Source of the DNA: JAJPHW01 sp963799065
GTDB taxonomy: Bacteria; Acidobacteriota; Terriglobia; Terriglobales; Acidobacteriaceae
Assembly: GCA_963799065.1 (NCBI GenBank)
Contig: CAWCVJ010000001.1
Coordinates: 2,356,001-2,420,000, forward strand
Length of the DNA: 64,000 nucleotides
Direction of reading: 5' to 3'
Part shown: in pieces, positions 55,232 to 63,665 of the stretch
How the letters are laid out: each line of letters starts with the position of its first letter
Position numbering within the stretch: the stretch's first letter is position 1
Made by a program: the position numbers and the translations under genes
Notes under the pieces: generated by a model
What the model was told of the DNA's origin: nothing
The model's database searches: none
The model's input: only the letters and a program-made list of their open reading frames with translations

Positions 55232-55302
55232 ATCGGTAGGAATGCCGATTGTCGCTTATACAAGCGACAACGCTCCCACCGCTTCAGGTTTGTCGGAGGT
55301 GG
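55232..55302 (+). promoter_or_regulatory. Structured 5' leader with SD-occluding hairpin
   Basis: Three successive stems upstream of the gene at 55307: ATCGG/CCGAT (55232-55249, 8-nt loop), TTGTCGCTT/AAGCGACAA (55249-55270, ATAC loop), and CCACC (55276-55280) with GGTGG (55298-55302), the latter covering the Shine-Dalgarno GGAGGTGG. The right arm CGACAA can instead pair with TTGTCG at 55290-55295. This looks like a switchable leader; no ligand is known. Confidence 0.5.
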
Positions 55303-55306
55303 CAAA

Positions 55307-55549
55307 ATGATGGCAAAATTATTTGACACGTTGTTTGGCTGCTGGCACGCAAATTATAGTTTTCCGATGACCGCGCGCCGCGGCTCGAATCGCAACAACT
55401 TCTCTACCCCAATCCCGCGCAACGGCACCTACGTGGTCTGCCTCGATTGCGGCAAAGAATTCCCCTACGACTGGAAGACGATGAAGATCGTCTCTCCGTC
55501 AGAAGAGCGCGCCCGCCTGGGAGCGCTAGCCACAAAAGAAGCCGCATAG
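55307..55549 (+). CDS. Small conserved-looking zinc protein
   Basis: 80 aa. YVVCLDCGKEFPYDWKTMKIV gives one CxxC, and an upstream Cys/His (FGCWHANYSF) could complete the site. ATG 55307 follows GGAGG. No signal peptide. Behind the structured leader described above. Unknown role. Confidence 0.65.
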   Translation: MMAKLFDTLFGCWHANYSFPMTARRGSNRNNFSTPIPRNGTYVVCLDCGKEFPYDWKTMKIVSPSEERARLGALATKEAA

Positions 55550-55619
55550 GGCGTATGGGCGCGAGCCTCGCCGCTCGTGCTTTTCGCGCAGGGCAGAGGG
55601 GCCCGCTGGCACATCAAAA

Positions 55620-55690
55620 TTCTCAGTCATCCTGAAAGGCGGCGTTCTCTCAACCCGCCTGAGGGATCCCGCGTATACAACCGAAATCCC
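55620..55690. repeat. Possible diverged dispersed repeat
   Basis: Contains TCATCCTGAAAGGCGG and CCTGAGGGATCCCGCG, wording that recurs in acidobacterial intergenic repeats. No second copy in this window, so the call rests on recall only. Confidence 0.2.
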
Positions 55691-55768
55691 CGTGGCAGCG
55701 CCACGGCAAGCGAGATCACAACCAGGCGCCCAATAATCCGCCAGAAAAATACTAAGTCTCTGAGCATT

Positions 55769-55799
55769 CCTTGACAATAAAAGTTGTCAAGGGTAATAT
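55769..55799 (+). promoter_or_regulatory. Sigma-70 promoter fully overlapped by a palindromic operator
   Basis: TTGACA (55771-55776), 17-bp spacer, TAATAT (55794-55799). Perfect 9-bp inverted repeat CCTTGACAA-N6-TTGTCAAGG at 55769-55792 covers the -35 and spacer. The expected transcript start is at or next to GTG 55806, so the mRNA would be leaderless. Very likely the autoregulatory site of the ArsR gene. Confidence 0.75.
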
Positions 55800-55805
55800 T
55801 TCTTC

Positions 55806-56408
55806 GTGCTCAACATTCAAGTCATCGACGATCCGGCAGCGGCCGCGGTGGCTTTGGAGCCCGTGCGAAGTCGGCTTCTCTCCGAGCTTGCCTCGCCAGC
55901 CTCGGCGGCGACGTTGGCCGTGCGGGTCGGACTGGCGCGGCAGAAAGTCAACTACCATCTGCACGCGCTGGAGGCGCACGGCCTCGTGCACTTAGCTGAG
56001 GAACGCAGGTGGGGCGGCCTGACGGAACGGCTGCTGGTGGCGACGGCCGCTTCCTACGTCGTTTCGCCGAGCGCCATGGGTCCGGTCGCTGCCGATCCCA
56101 ATCGCGAAATCGATCGGCTGTCCGCGAGCTATCTCATCGCGCTGGGCGCACGTGTCGTCCGCGAAGTCGGCGATCTGGTTCGTCGCGCGAAAGAGGCGGG
56201 CAAGCGTCTCGCAACCTTGGCTGTCGATACCGAGATTCGCTTCCGCTCGGCGACTGACCGGGCGGCTTTCAGCAACGAACTCGCCGAGGCCATCACGAAA
56301 CTGGTTTCGAAGTACCATGATCAATCTGCCCCCGGCGGCCGCGTGCATCGCCTGGTGGTGGTGGCGCACCCTCTGCCGCAAAAACCCAATCCCAAGGAGC
56401 CATTATGA
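55806..56408 (+). CDS. ArsR-type winged-helix regulator
   Basis: 200 aa. Winged helix in residues about 15-75 (LEPVRSRLLSELASPASAATLAVRVGLARQKVNYHLHALEAHGLVHLAEE). No CxC metal site, so it is not an arsenic sensor. C-terminal helical part of unknown role. GTG 55806 coincides with the predicted transcript start. Overlaps the SRPBCC gene (ATGA). Confidence 0.82.
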   Translation: MLNIQVIDDPAAAAVALEPVRSRLLSELASPASAATLAVRVGLARQKVNYHLHALEAHGLVHLAEERRWGGLTERLLVATAASYVVSPSAMGPVAADPNREIDRLSASYLIALGARVVREVGDLVRRAKEAGKRLATLAVDTEIRFRSATDRAAFSNELAEAITKLVSKYHDQSAPGGRVHRLVVVAHPLPQKPNPKEPL

Positions 56409-57229
56409 GCGTGAAGAAAGAAGCCAACGGACGCCGTTCCGTTCAGGTCGAAGTCGAGGTCCCCGGCACGCCGGAGGAAGTCTGGCAGGCCATCGCCACC
56501 GGGCCGGGCATTTCGTCCTGGTTCGTGCCCGCTGAGTTCGAGCTGCGCGACGGGAAGCCGGTCGAGATTAAACTGAACTTCGGCCCGGGCATGGAATCCA
56601 GTTCGCCCGTGACCACATGGGATCCGCCGCGGAAGTTTATCTCCGAGGCTCCGGGCTGGCAGCCCGGCTCACCAGTCATCGCCGACGAGTGGAGCGTCGA
56701 AGCGCGCGCCGGAGGCATCTGCGTCGTTCGCGTGGTGCATAGCCTCTTCGCCAGCACCGACGACTGGGACAATCAGATCGAAGGCACCGAATCCGGATGG
56801 CCTGGCTTCTTCCGCATCCTGAAAATCTATCTCACGCACTTCCGCGGACAAAGCTCCGCCATGATGCAGTTTATGGCTCCCGCCGCCGGAACCGAAGCGG
56901 ACGCATGGGAGACGCTGACGGCGGCATTGGGAATGAAAGGCGTGAGCGCCGGACAAAGTTGGACCGCCCCGGCGGGCATCCCGGCGCTTGGGGGCGTCGT
57001 CGAACACCTTACCCAGAGTCCGTTCAGCGCACTCGTCCGCCTCAATAAGCCAGCGCCCGGCACCGCCGCTCTGGGCACCGTCAACTTCGGCGGACAGAGC
57101 ATGGTCACCCTGAACTTCTACCTCTACGGCGATCAGGCCGCCGCGACGGTCGCCCGCGAGACACCGCTCTGGCAAGCCTGGATTGAAGCGCACTTCCCCG
57201 CGCCGGCGGAGACGAGCAAAGGCGAATGA
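56405..57229 (+). CDS. SRPBCC/AHSA1-like domain protein
   Basis: 274 aa, ATG 56405 with AAGGAG 5 nt upstream. START-like fold: VEVEVPGTPEEVWQAIATGPGISSWFVPAEFELRDG, WDPPRKF and ESGWPGFFRILKIYLTHFRGQ, with a second Gly-rich half. In ArsR-SRPBCC operons these proteins bind small hydrophobic ligands or act as ligand-related partners. Co-transcribed with the ArsR gene. Confidence 0.8.
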   Translation: MSVKKEANGRRSVQVEVEVPGTPEEVWQAIATGPGISSWFVPAEFELRDGKPVEIKLNFGPGMESSSPVTTWDPPRKFISEAPGWQPGSPVIADEWSVEARAGGICVVRVVHSLFASTDDWDNQIEGTESGWPGFFRILKIYLTHFRGQSSAMMQFMAPAAGTEADAWETLTAALGMKGVSAGQSWTAPAGIPALGGVVEHLTQSPFSALVRLNKPAPGTAALGTVNFGGQSMVTLNFYLYGDQAAATVARETPLWQAWIEAHFPAPAETSKGE

Positions 57230-57255
57230 GATGACAGCGCATCCCGGCCCGCGCG

Positions 57256-57702
57256 CTATCCGTATGTGAGGTCGGTGCTCTGTCCGACTTCGATGATGTA
57301 GCCGTCAGGATCGCGAATGTAGCAGCGTATCTCGCCGTACTTGGGTATCGGCGGCGTGAGGAACTCGGCTCCTCGACTCTTCCATAGCTCATAGCACGCT
57401 TGAATGTCCGCCACGCGGAAATTCATAAAGCTGTTGATGTGGTTCGGGTCGGGAACGCTGAGCGTGACCGTCGGCTTATCCGGGGTCGGCCCGCCGCCAA
57501 CGTTCAGAATCATCCAGATATTCGCCAGCTGAAGGTACGGAGGCGCGTTGCCGTCGCCCATGGTCAGAATGCGCGCGCCGAAAACCTTTTCGTAGTAGTG
57601 AGCCGACCGCTCGACGTCGGCCACGGTAAGAAAATGCGCAATGCTGATCCCCTCTTTCGGGGGCATCTCAAAACTTTTTTGTTCGACTTGTACGCTGCTC
57701 AT
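57256..57702 (-). CDS. VOC-family (glyoxalase-type) protein
   Basis: 148 aa from ATG 57702 (GGAG 10 nt upstream). VOC pattern: SIAHFLTVADVERSAHYYEKVFGARIL, INSFMNFRVADIQACYELW, and RCYIRDPDGYIIEVGQST. Conserved Glu and His suggest a metal centre. Substrate unknown. Convergent with the SRPBCC gene. Confidence 0.83.
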   Translation of the reverse strand: MSSVQVEQKSFEMPPKEGISIAHFLTVADVERSAHYYEKVFGARILTMGDGNAPPYLQLANIWMILNVGGGPTPDKPTVTLSVPDPNHINSFMNFRVADIQACYELWKSRGAEFLTPPIPKYGEIRCYIRDPDGYIIEVGQSTDLTYG

Positions 57703-57819
57703 GCACGGCTCCGATCTTTTGTGTTCGCACCCGACACTGATTAAGCCAGACGAGAAAAGGGAAAACAATTGGACCAAGGTATCGGAGAACGTCCCGTTTA
57801 TCCCCGAATTCTCTCCCTT

Positions 57820-58809
57820 TCAAAAATCTTCCGCCATTCCGGCACGACCTTGGCCGTCGAAACCACGTTTAACGTATTCGCCGGGGTTCTCCCCGACAAC
57901 TCGCTTAAACGCCTTACTGAACGCAGCGTCGGACTCATAACCGACCAATCTGGCAACTTCTAACTGCTTCCTGTCATGCTGTCGTAGTAACTGCATCGCC
58001 TTCTGCATCCGCCACTCGGTTACATATTCCAGTGGCGTTTGTCCGAGTAGCTCCTTAAAACGGGCTGCGAATGCGGAGCGAGACATGCCCGCTGCGCCGG
58101 CCAGGGATTCGACCGTCCAGGGTGTCTTCACACTGTCGTGAATGGCACTCAGGGCAGGACCCATTTGAGCATCGAAAATAGCACGAAGCCATCCTTTGTT
58201 GCGTTCAGGTCCCGACGCGATATGCGCCCTGAGTACTTGGATAAACAGAACCTCGGCTAGCCGATTCGCGACTACTTCAGATCCCGGCGCCTGCTCTGCC
58301 ATCTCTGACGCAAGCGCCTGCACGGTGTTGTGAAGAGCAAGCGTGCGTGCCTGATCGGCCTTCATCAGAATGAAGTTCGGCAGTAGTTGAGTGATCGGCT
58401 TCAAACTGGCGCGATCAAAACTCAAGGACCCACACACGATGGTCGTCGGTGCGCCACCGCCGCCACAAAGAGCGACATTGCCGTTAGCCTTGGCCCCAAT
58501 CTCGCGAAAGGTCCACTTCGGACGTGTCCGCGGACGGTCGCGCAGAACAATCGAAGTCCCCCGTGCCAGCAAAAAGCAATCGCCACCGGTGAGCGGAATC
58601 GGTTCCTCGATCCCTTCCACACTCAGCCAGCAGCTTCCGCGCGAAAGCATAGCGAAGTGCGCCAAATCTGCGGGCGGCATCTTTTTACTGGAAGGTTTTA
58701 CTTTGGCCTCGTTCTCCTGTTTTACGCCCCAAGGGGCTGTCGCTTCCAGCCTGTGCAGGCCGAACGCGGCGACGTGCATGGTTTTGAAGATGTCTGTGAT
58801 CGGGTCCAA
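57820..58809 (-). CDS. AraC-family transcriptional regulator (cupin + HTH)
   Basis: 329 aa, TTG 58809 with GGAGG 5 nt upstream. N-terminal cupin_6-type sensor (about 20-180) and two HTH units at 225-320 (WTVESLAGAAGMSRSAFAARFKELLGQTPLEYVTEWRMQKA, VARLVGYESDAAFSKAFKRVVGENPGEY). Divergent from the SDR gene, its likely target. Confidence 0.9.
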   Translation of the reverse strand: MDPITDIFKTMHVAAFGLHRLEATAPWGVKQENEAKVKPSSKKMPPADLAHFAMLSRGSCWLSVEGIEEPIPLTGGDCFLLARGTSIVLRDRPRTRPKWTFREIGAKANGNVALCGGGGAPTTIVCGSLSFDRASLKPITQLLPNFILMKADQARTLALHNTVQALASEMAEQAPGSEVVANRLAEVLFIQVLRAHIASGPERNKGWLRAIFDAQMGPALSAIHDSVKTPWTVESLAGAAGMSRSAFAARFKELLGQTPLEYVTEWRMQKAMQLLRQHDRKQLEVARLVGYESDAAFSKAFKRVVGENPGEYVKRGFDGQGRAGMAEDF

Positions 58810-58928
58810 CTTAGCCTCCTATGTTTGGACGAATAGACAAAATATTGGGACTCCTGGGCAGTTCTAGTCCACTTTCAAAGACTCTAATCTACTGTACCGA
58901 GTGCTACACACTTCTGAAGGGAGTAATC

Positions 58929-59663
58929 ATGGGAAAGCTTGAAGGTAAAGTCGCAGTCATCACGGGTGGATCGAGCGGCATGGCGCTGGCCAGCGCCAAG
59001 CTATTCGTTGAAGAAGGCGCCTACGTTTTCATCACCGGTAGAAAACAGGAGCAGCTCGATGAGGCCGTCAAGCTTATTGGCCGAAACGTAAACGGCGTGC
59101 GCGGGGACGCGGCCAATCTCGCCGACCTCGACCGTCTGTTCGAAACAGTCAAGCGAGAAAAGGGCAAGATCGACGTCCTGTTCGCGAGCGCTGGCAGGGG
59201 TGAGGCCTTACCACTGGGCGATATTACCGAGCAGCACTTTGATGCGACCTTCGGCCTGAATACGCGCGGAACGCTGTTTACGGTTCAGAAGGCGTTGCCG
59301 CTGTTCAACGATGGCGGATCGATCATCATGACCGGATCCGTTGCTTCGGTGAAGGGTTTCCCTGGTTTCGGCGTGTATTCGGCGAGTAAGGCGGCATTAC
59401 GCTCCTTTGCACGCACGTGGCTCAATGAACTGAAGGGCAGGAATATCCGGGTGAACGTGCTGGGCCCGGGGCCGATCGCCACACCAATGCAAGAAGAAGT
59501 TCTCACCAAGGAGGCGAAGGAGATGTTCGAATCCCTGATCCCTCGGGGAAAGATGGGTCAACCTGGGGAAATCGCGACGGTTGCGCTGTTTCTTGCCTCC
59601 GACGATTCGAGCTTCGTGAACGGGGTGGAGTTGAACGTCGACGGCGGATTCTCGGCCATCTAA
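58929..59663 (+). CDS. Short-chain dehydrogenase/reductase (SDR)
   Basis: 244 aa from ATG 58929 (AGGGAG upstream); an open frame to 58821 has no ribosome site. GxxxGxA: TGGSSGMALAS; catalytic Ser in GSVASV and YxxxK in YSASKAAL. NAD(P)-dependent oxidoreductase of unknown substrate, probably regulated by the divergent AraC protein. Confidence 0.9.
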   Translation: MGKLEGKVAVITGGSSGMALASAKLFVEEGAYVFITGRKQEQLDEAVKLIGRNVNGVRGDAANLADLDRLFETVKREKGKIDVLFASAGRGEALPLGDITEQHFDATFGLNTRGTLFTVQKALPLFNDGGSIIMTGSVASVKGFPGFGVYSASKAALRSFARTWLNELKGRNIRVNVLGPGPIATPMQEEVLTKEAKEMFESLIPRGKMGQPGEIATVALFLASDDSSFVNGVELNVDGGFSAI

Positions 59664-59707
59664 AGTCGGCGGTTGGGATCAATATGAACATGGATCGGAG
59701 CAGCACC

Positions 59708-59959
59708 ATGAGCTATGCGATTGTAGGATTCGGAAGGATAGGTCAGGCCCTCGCAGTGGATTGGCCAAGGTTGGAGAAGGTGGAGACCACTCTTCTCACC
59801 GAATTGGCCAGGCTGGTTTCCTCCCGGGAGGGCTGTTTGCCCGCAGTGCAACCGGAAGGCAAAGCGCCCAAAATTGCGGTTAGCATGCCAATCACCTTGA
59901 TCGCCGGCCCTCTTTTAGCCGAGACTCGCATGTTTCATCTCCTTTCGATGATTCCTTGA
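59708..59959 (+). pseudogene. Truncated remnant of an NADP/F420-dependent reductase
   Basis: Begins with a good ribosome site (GGAG) and MSYAIVGFGRIGQALA, the start typical of NADPH-dependent F420-type reductases (about 215 aa), but the match ends after about 18 residues and the frame continues as unrelated sequence to a stop at 83 aa. Reads as a decayed gene end. Could also be a chance open frame beyond residue 18. Confidence 0.5.
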
Positions 59960-60301
59960 TTTCGACGTGATCGGATCAAACCCAAGCGCTTCGCCAAAGG
60001 ACTTCGGCCGCTCGCCCACCATAGCCTTTCCCGGAGCCGTAAAAACGTTCACACTGAGTGAGGATTGAACTCGCATGGCGCTATAAAAGCAGAAGGACGA
60101 GCTTTGAACAATTAGACGATGGTATCGGTTGTGGCTTTCGGGAAGAAGGCGCAGTGGGACTGAACCAGCAGCGCGACATCAAGATAGAACGCTCGACGCA
60201 GGTAGCTTGAATGCCCACCTTTACACCGGGCGTAAAGGTGCGCCACCCGCCGCCTTCAAGTCCGCGATTCCACCAGGGCGAACGCTTGCAAAAAACCAAA
60301 T
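59960..60301. other. Non-coding stretch with repeat right-half
   Basis: No gene seen. Holds the palindrome-containing repeat copy at 60124-60255 and degenerate sequence after the reductase remnant. Confidence 0.5.
60124..60255. repeat. Dispersed repeat, right-half copy
   Basis: Matches the right half of the full copy at 62741-62990 (aligned words such as GAAGAAGG-GCAGTG, GACATCAAGATA/GAGATCAAGATA, AATGCCCACCTTTACA). Contains the inverted repeat CACCTTTAC-N7-GTAAAGGTG at 60216-60240. Confidence 0.65.
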
Positions 60302-60841
60302 CTATTTCTTCGTCGCCGTGCCTTCCACTTCCGTCGTCCAGTTCGTCCCGTCCAGCGACCGTTCGTACTTCATTGTGTAAGATTTAGGCGACAGTACCTT
60401 CTCGGTGAACCGCGTCTTGACAGTTTTTCCGGCAAAAGGCTCTTCACTGGTCCATGTCCAGGTATCGCCATTCACCGTGCCGGTTGCTTTTTCGGCCTCG
60501 CCCCAACTGTCGAACGCGGAGTGGGTGTAAACCTTGTTGTCTAAGTCATACCCGATAATCACCATTTGTTTGCCCTTGCCCATCGGCCCCAGGTCCATGT
60601 CGCTGTGCTCGACGAGAAAGTATTTTCCGTCCATCCATTCGGCATCGGTGATCGAACTCCACTTGGTCGAAGGCGTTCCCGGAGGCCCGGCGGTATAGGT
60701 CCCCTCCGCCGTCCAATGTCCGGCCAGGAAGCCCAGCTGCTGCAATTCCGCCGCCGGTGGCGGAGGCGCCTGCCCCTGCATCGAAACTGCGGTTAAGAGT
60801 GCACAAACCACAACCCACGCTGCCAGCGATATATGTCTCAT
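60302..60841 (-). CDS. Secreted DUF1579-family protein
   Basis: 179 aa, signal peptide MRHISLAAWVVVCALLTAVSMQGQ. DUF1579 features: LGFLAGHWTAEGTY, ITDAEWMDGKYFLVEHSDMDLGPMGKGKQMVIIGYD and YTHSAFDSWGEA. Beta-barrel (calycin-like) extracytoplasmic protein of unknown function. ATG 60841 with GGAG 8 nt upstream. Confidence 0.85.
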   Translation of the reverse strand: MRHISLAAWVVVCALLTAVSMQGQAPPPPAAELQQLGFLAGHWTAEGTYTAGPPGTPSTKWSSITDAEWMDGKYFLVEHSDMDLGPMGKGKQMVIIGYDLDNKVYTHSAFDSWGEAEKATGTVNGDTWTWTSEEPFAGKTVKTRFTEKVLSPKSYTMKYERSLDGTNWTTEVEGTATKK

Positions 60842-61159
60842 CTGAAATTCTCCCGTAAGTTGATCGGTCCCCGGTTCGCCGATGGTATGCCGGGATTGTC
60901 AGCTTCGTCAATCATCCCTGGATTCTCGTCGCCACTTCAGCCCGTGGAACCGACCCGTTAACCGTGCCTGCTCACGCGCAGTCCCGGAGACGCTCGACTC
61001 AACCCAAAGCGACAGCCGAATCGAGTCACCCGCAACGCCAGCGGCACCGTGGAAGCGTGGCGCTTCAGCGCCCCGACAAAACCCGCGAATATCCCGGCTT
61101 CAGCCGCTGTAGCGCGACATCCGGAGCCGGAGCAGTTGCCATGAAGCAGCTATCCGAAC
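60842..61159. other. Intergenic stretch holding a repeat left-half
   Basis: No gene. Contains the dispersed repeat copy at 61029-61145 and the ribosome site of the DUF1579 gene at its left edge. Confidence 0.5.
61029..61145. repeat. Dispersed repeat, left-half copy
   Basis: Begins with AACGCCAGCGGCACCGTGG and AGCGTGGCGCTTCAGCGCC (hairpin at 61057-61074, one arm end altered), then CCCGGCTTCAGCCGCTGTAG, aligning with the left half of the 62741 copy. Confidence 0.65.
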
Positions 61160-61762
61160 TTACCGTCGGCGAGAAATTCCCTTTGTCGAGGCCTCGGCTC
61201 CAGGCGGTTCGCGGAACGGTTCCACAGCAATGCGCTCGTAACGCACTTCCAGCACGGTCAAGTGTTCTGTCCCGCCCGGCAATTGCAGGACTACGCTGTC
61301 CCCCGCCGCCGATTTCATCAACGCGCGCCCCAGGGGCGACACCCAACTGATGTGGTTGCGATCGAGATCGATTTCGTCGGTGCCCACGATGCTGACCACT
61401 CGCTCGGCGCCCGCGGCATTGGCGTAGCGCACAGTCGCTCCAAAGAATGCCCTCGTCGCCGCCTGCCCCGCTCGCGGAGCTTCCGGGTCCACCACCTCAG
61501 CGGCTTCGATTCGCTTGGTGAGAAAGCGAATCCGCCCGTCGATCTGCCGCAGCCGCTGCTTGCCATATTTATAGTCGGCGTTTTCACTGCGATCGCCATT
61601 GCCGGCAGCCCAAGCCACCACCTCCGTCACGGCCGGGCGCTCCCGGGTGAGCAGAAACCGGTGCTCATCTTTAAGCCGCTCCAACCCGCTCCGCGTGATG
61701 TAGTTCTTGACCGGAGTCGTGGGCTCGTCCGGTTTCGGTTTTCTCGTAAACCCTTTTCGCAT
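61160..61762 (-). CDS. greB: Transcript cleavage factor GreB
   Basis: 200 aa, somewhat long because of N- and C-terminal basic extensions. Coiled-coil domain: GLERLKDEHRFLLTRERPAVTEVVAWAAGNGDRSENADYKYGKQRLRQIDGRIRFLTKRIE, with the acidic tip DRSENADY. C-terminal FKBP-like domain follows (VSIVGTDEIDLDRNHISWVSPLGRALM). Rescues backtracked RNA polymerase. Confidence 0.92.
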   Translation of the reverse strand: MRKGFTRKPKPDEPTTPVKNYITRSGLERLKDEHRFLLTRERPAVTEVVAWAAGNGDRSENADYKYGKQRLRQIDGRIRFLTKRIEAAEVVDPEAPRAGQAATRAFFGATVRYANAAGAERVVSIVGTDEIDLDRNHISWVSPLGRALMKSAAGDSVVLQLPGGTEHLTVLEVRYERIAVEPFREPPGAEASTKGISRRR

Positions 61763-61824
61763 CTCGTAGTCTTTCCGGGGTGAATATCCGGCGGCCGACG
61801 GTCGCCTATTTCTTAATTAGAACC

Positions 61825-62352
61825 TCAGATCTGTGCGGAGCGTATAGATTTCTCCAGGTCTTTCATTAACAGCATTAGATGGAGGTCGTTCACCCGCGAT
61901 GTTTCAAATCCAAACTTCTTATAGAAATTCTTGGCTTCTTCATCAATCGCATGAACGAGAATTACTCTGGCTCCGATTTCATTGGCAGCGTTCAGTGATC
62001 GCGCCAGCGCATCTTTGAGTAAGGCTTTTCCCAGCCCCTTGCCCTGTTCGCTTTCATCGATCGCTAGTCTTGCCAGCAAAATGGCTGGGATCGGGCGGGC
62101 GGGTTGACCTTTGGCAGCCCGTTCGCTCGCTTCATTGCGGTTAATGCTGGAGGCACAAAGAGAATAGTAGCCCACGACGGCATTCTCACGGTGAACGATG
62201 AAGGTTCGAGCCGATTTCGCTTTTTGGCATTCCAGGGCGTACCGTTTCAGCCAGTCGGTAAGAGACTTATGCTTTCCGCAGTCGAACGTGTCACAGGTGT
62301 GATGCTCTGCTAGCGGCTCCACTGCGGAAAACAAATTGTCTTTATCGTTCAA
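61825..62352 (-). CDS. GNAT-type toxin (TacT-like)
   Basis: 175 aa, TTG 62352 overlapping the antitoxin by 11 nt. GNAT motifs VVGYYSLCASSI, AILLARLAIDESEQGKGLGKALLKDAL (acetyl-CoA loop) and FYKKFGFE. Such toxins acetylate charged tRNAs or other targets and are neutralised by a DUF1778 partner. Confidence 0.88.
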   Translation of the reverse strand: MNDKDNLFSAVEPLAEHHTCDTFDCGKHKSLTDWLKRYALECQKAKSARTFIVHRENAVVGYYSLCASSINRNEASERAAKGQPARPIPAILLARLAIDESEQGKGLGKALLKDALARSLNAANEIGARVILVHAIDEEAKNFYKKFGFETSRVNDLHLMLLMKDLEKSIRSAQI

Positions 62353-62620
62353 GGACGGACGGTTCAGACATCAATCGAGCCAAGTTCTTTTTGAAAGTCG
62401 CCGGCCTATCGAGCGCTGTCACAAAAGCGTCCCACTGCTTCGGGGAAATCACAAAACGGTTTTGGTCGGCCAAAACCATTTCGGCTTTCTCTTGCGCACT
62501 CGACAAGACAAACTCCGTAAGATTCTGCCCGGTTGCGCTTGCCCCTTTCTCCAAAAACGATTTCTGCTCTTTGCTCGTGCGCAGAGCTATACGATCAGTT
62601 CTTGCCGCCGCCATAGCCAT
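62342..62620 (-). CDS. DUF1778 antitoxin (TacA-like)
   Basis: 92 aa, ATG 62620 (GAGGGGGC upstream). Ribbon-helix-helix start (RTDRIALRTSKEQKSFLEKGASATGQNLTEFVLSSAQEKAE), C-terminal toxin-binding part ISPKQWDAFVTALDRPA. Probably represses its own promoter with the toxin. Confidence 0.88.
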   Translation of the reverse strand: MAMAAARTDRIALRTSKEQKSFLEKGASATGQNLTEFVLSSAQEKAEMVLADQNRFVISPKQWDAFVTALDRPATFKKNLARLMSEPSVLER

Positions 62621-62635
62621 AGTTTTGCCCCCTCA

Positions 62636-62696
62636 GCGTGCGCACAATGTGCACACGCAATACAGATACTGTACCTACAACGTACGCACATTGCAA
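62636..62696 (-). promoter_or_regulatory. TA promoter and palindromic operator
   Basis: On the minus strand TTGCAA (62691-62696), 17-bp spacer, TACAGT (62668-62673). Just downstream an inverted repeat GCGTGTGCAC-N3-GTGCGCACGC (62636-62658, one mismatch) is a good RHH operator. Confidence 0.6.
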
Positions 62697-62740
62697 GTGT
62701 TTTCTTAGGATAGCGAATGTGGGGACAGCCGAACCGAGCC

Positions 62741-62990
62741 GCCAGCAGCGCCAGCAGCATGGTGGAAGCGTGGCGCTTCAGCGCCACGATAAAGCCCGCA
62801 AAAAGCTCTGGCTTCAGCCGCCGTGGCGCGACACGCGGATCCGGAGCAGCGGCCATGCAGCAAATGTTTGAGTTATGCTTTCGGAGAAGAAGGTGCAGTG
62901 AGCCGGGCGAGATCAAGATAAGACTCTCGACCAAGGTTGCACGAATGCCCACCTTTACAAAGAGCGTGAATTTGGGCCACCCGCCAATGA
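62741..62990. repeat. Dispersed repeat, fullest copy
   Basis: About 250 bp. Left part holds the perfect hairpin GTGGCGC-TTCA-GCGCCAC (62770-62787); right part resembles the 60124 copy. No coding sense; spans the gap between the TA pair and the membrane protein gene. Confidence 0.65.
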
Positions 62991-63021
62991 CCTAGTCTCC
63001 TTTCGTGGGTTAGCGTCAGAT

Positions 63022-63417
63022 TTACACATTCTCTGGGTGTTTTACTGCATACTGTCGCGCATCGCGAATCGCTCTCCCGAAAACGACGAAGCTGACGGCA
63101 CAGCCATAAGTGAGTACATGAGGAACGGCGGCAGAGTACATGTGGGAGCGGGCTGCAGGGAGCAGCAACCAGACCAACTCACAGACTAGTGTGTCGGCAA
63201 CGTACCAAGCCATTGCAATTGTTAGAATCTGCGCGAAGCGGCGCGGCCCACACGGTGCGACCCTACAAAAGGAGATAACGTGAACCACCAGCCACGGTCC
63301 CAGTAACGGCATAAAAATGAGCCAGAAAGGAACCTTATGGATAGCGTTGCCGAGCATCAGAGATTGGCCCGCGGCTCCCAAGCAAAGCAGATAGCCAGCA
63401 ACATTTATCCGACCCAT
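63022..63417 (-). CDS. Hypothetical four-helix membrane protein
   Basis: 131 aa, four hydrophobic helices (VAGYLLCLGAAGQSLML, PFWLIFMPLLGPWLVVHVISF, IAMAWYVADTLVCELVWLLL, VLTYGCAVSFVVFG). ATG 63417. No characteristic motif. Confidence 0.6.
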   Translation of the reverse strand: MGRINVAGYLLCLGAAGQSLMLGNAIHKVPFWLIFMPLLGPWLVVHVISFCRVAPCGPRRFAQILTIAMAWYVADTLVCELVWLLLPAARSHMYSAAVPHVLTYGCAVSFVVFGRAIRDARQYAVKHPENV

Positions 63418-63665
63418 TTTGCTCTTTTTACTGAAGTTCGGTTCGCGCTGCGTCTGTCTCTACGAGCTTACCTTATCCGACTCGACATTTGTTCCAGCCT
63501 GATACCAACGATCCGCGCCCAATCATATAACGTCCAAGGTTTTCACTTCCCTGGTTTTAGGGCGCTAGGCGAACGATTCCTCAACCACCCTAAAATTTCG
63601 AATTAACTCTTACAATCCAAGGTTAGCCCTTCGGCTGCGCGGAACCGGGCGCGCTGAGCCCTTTT

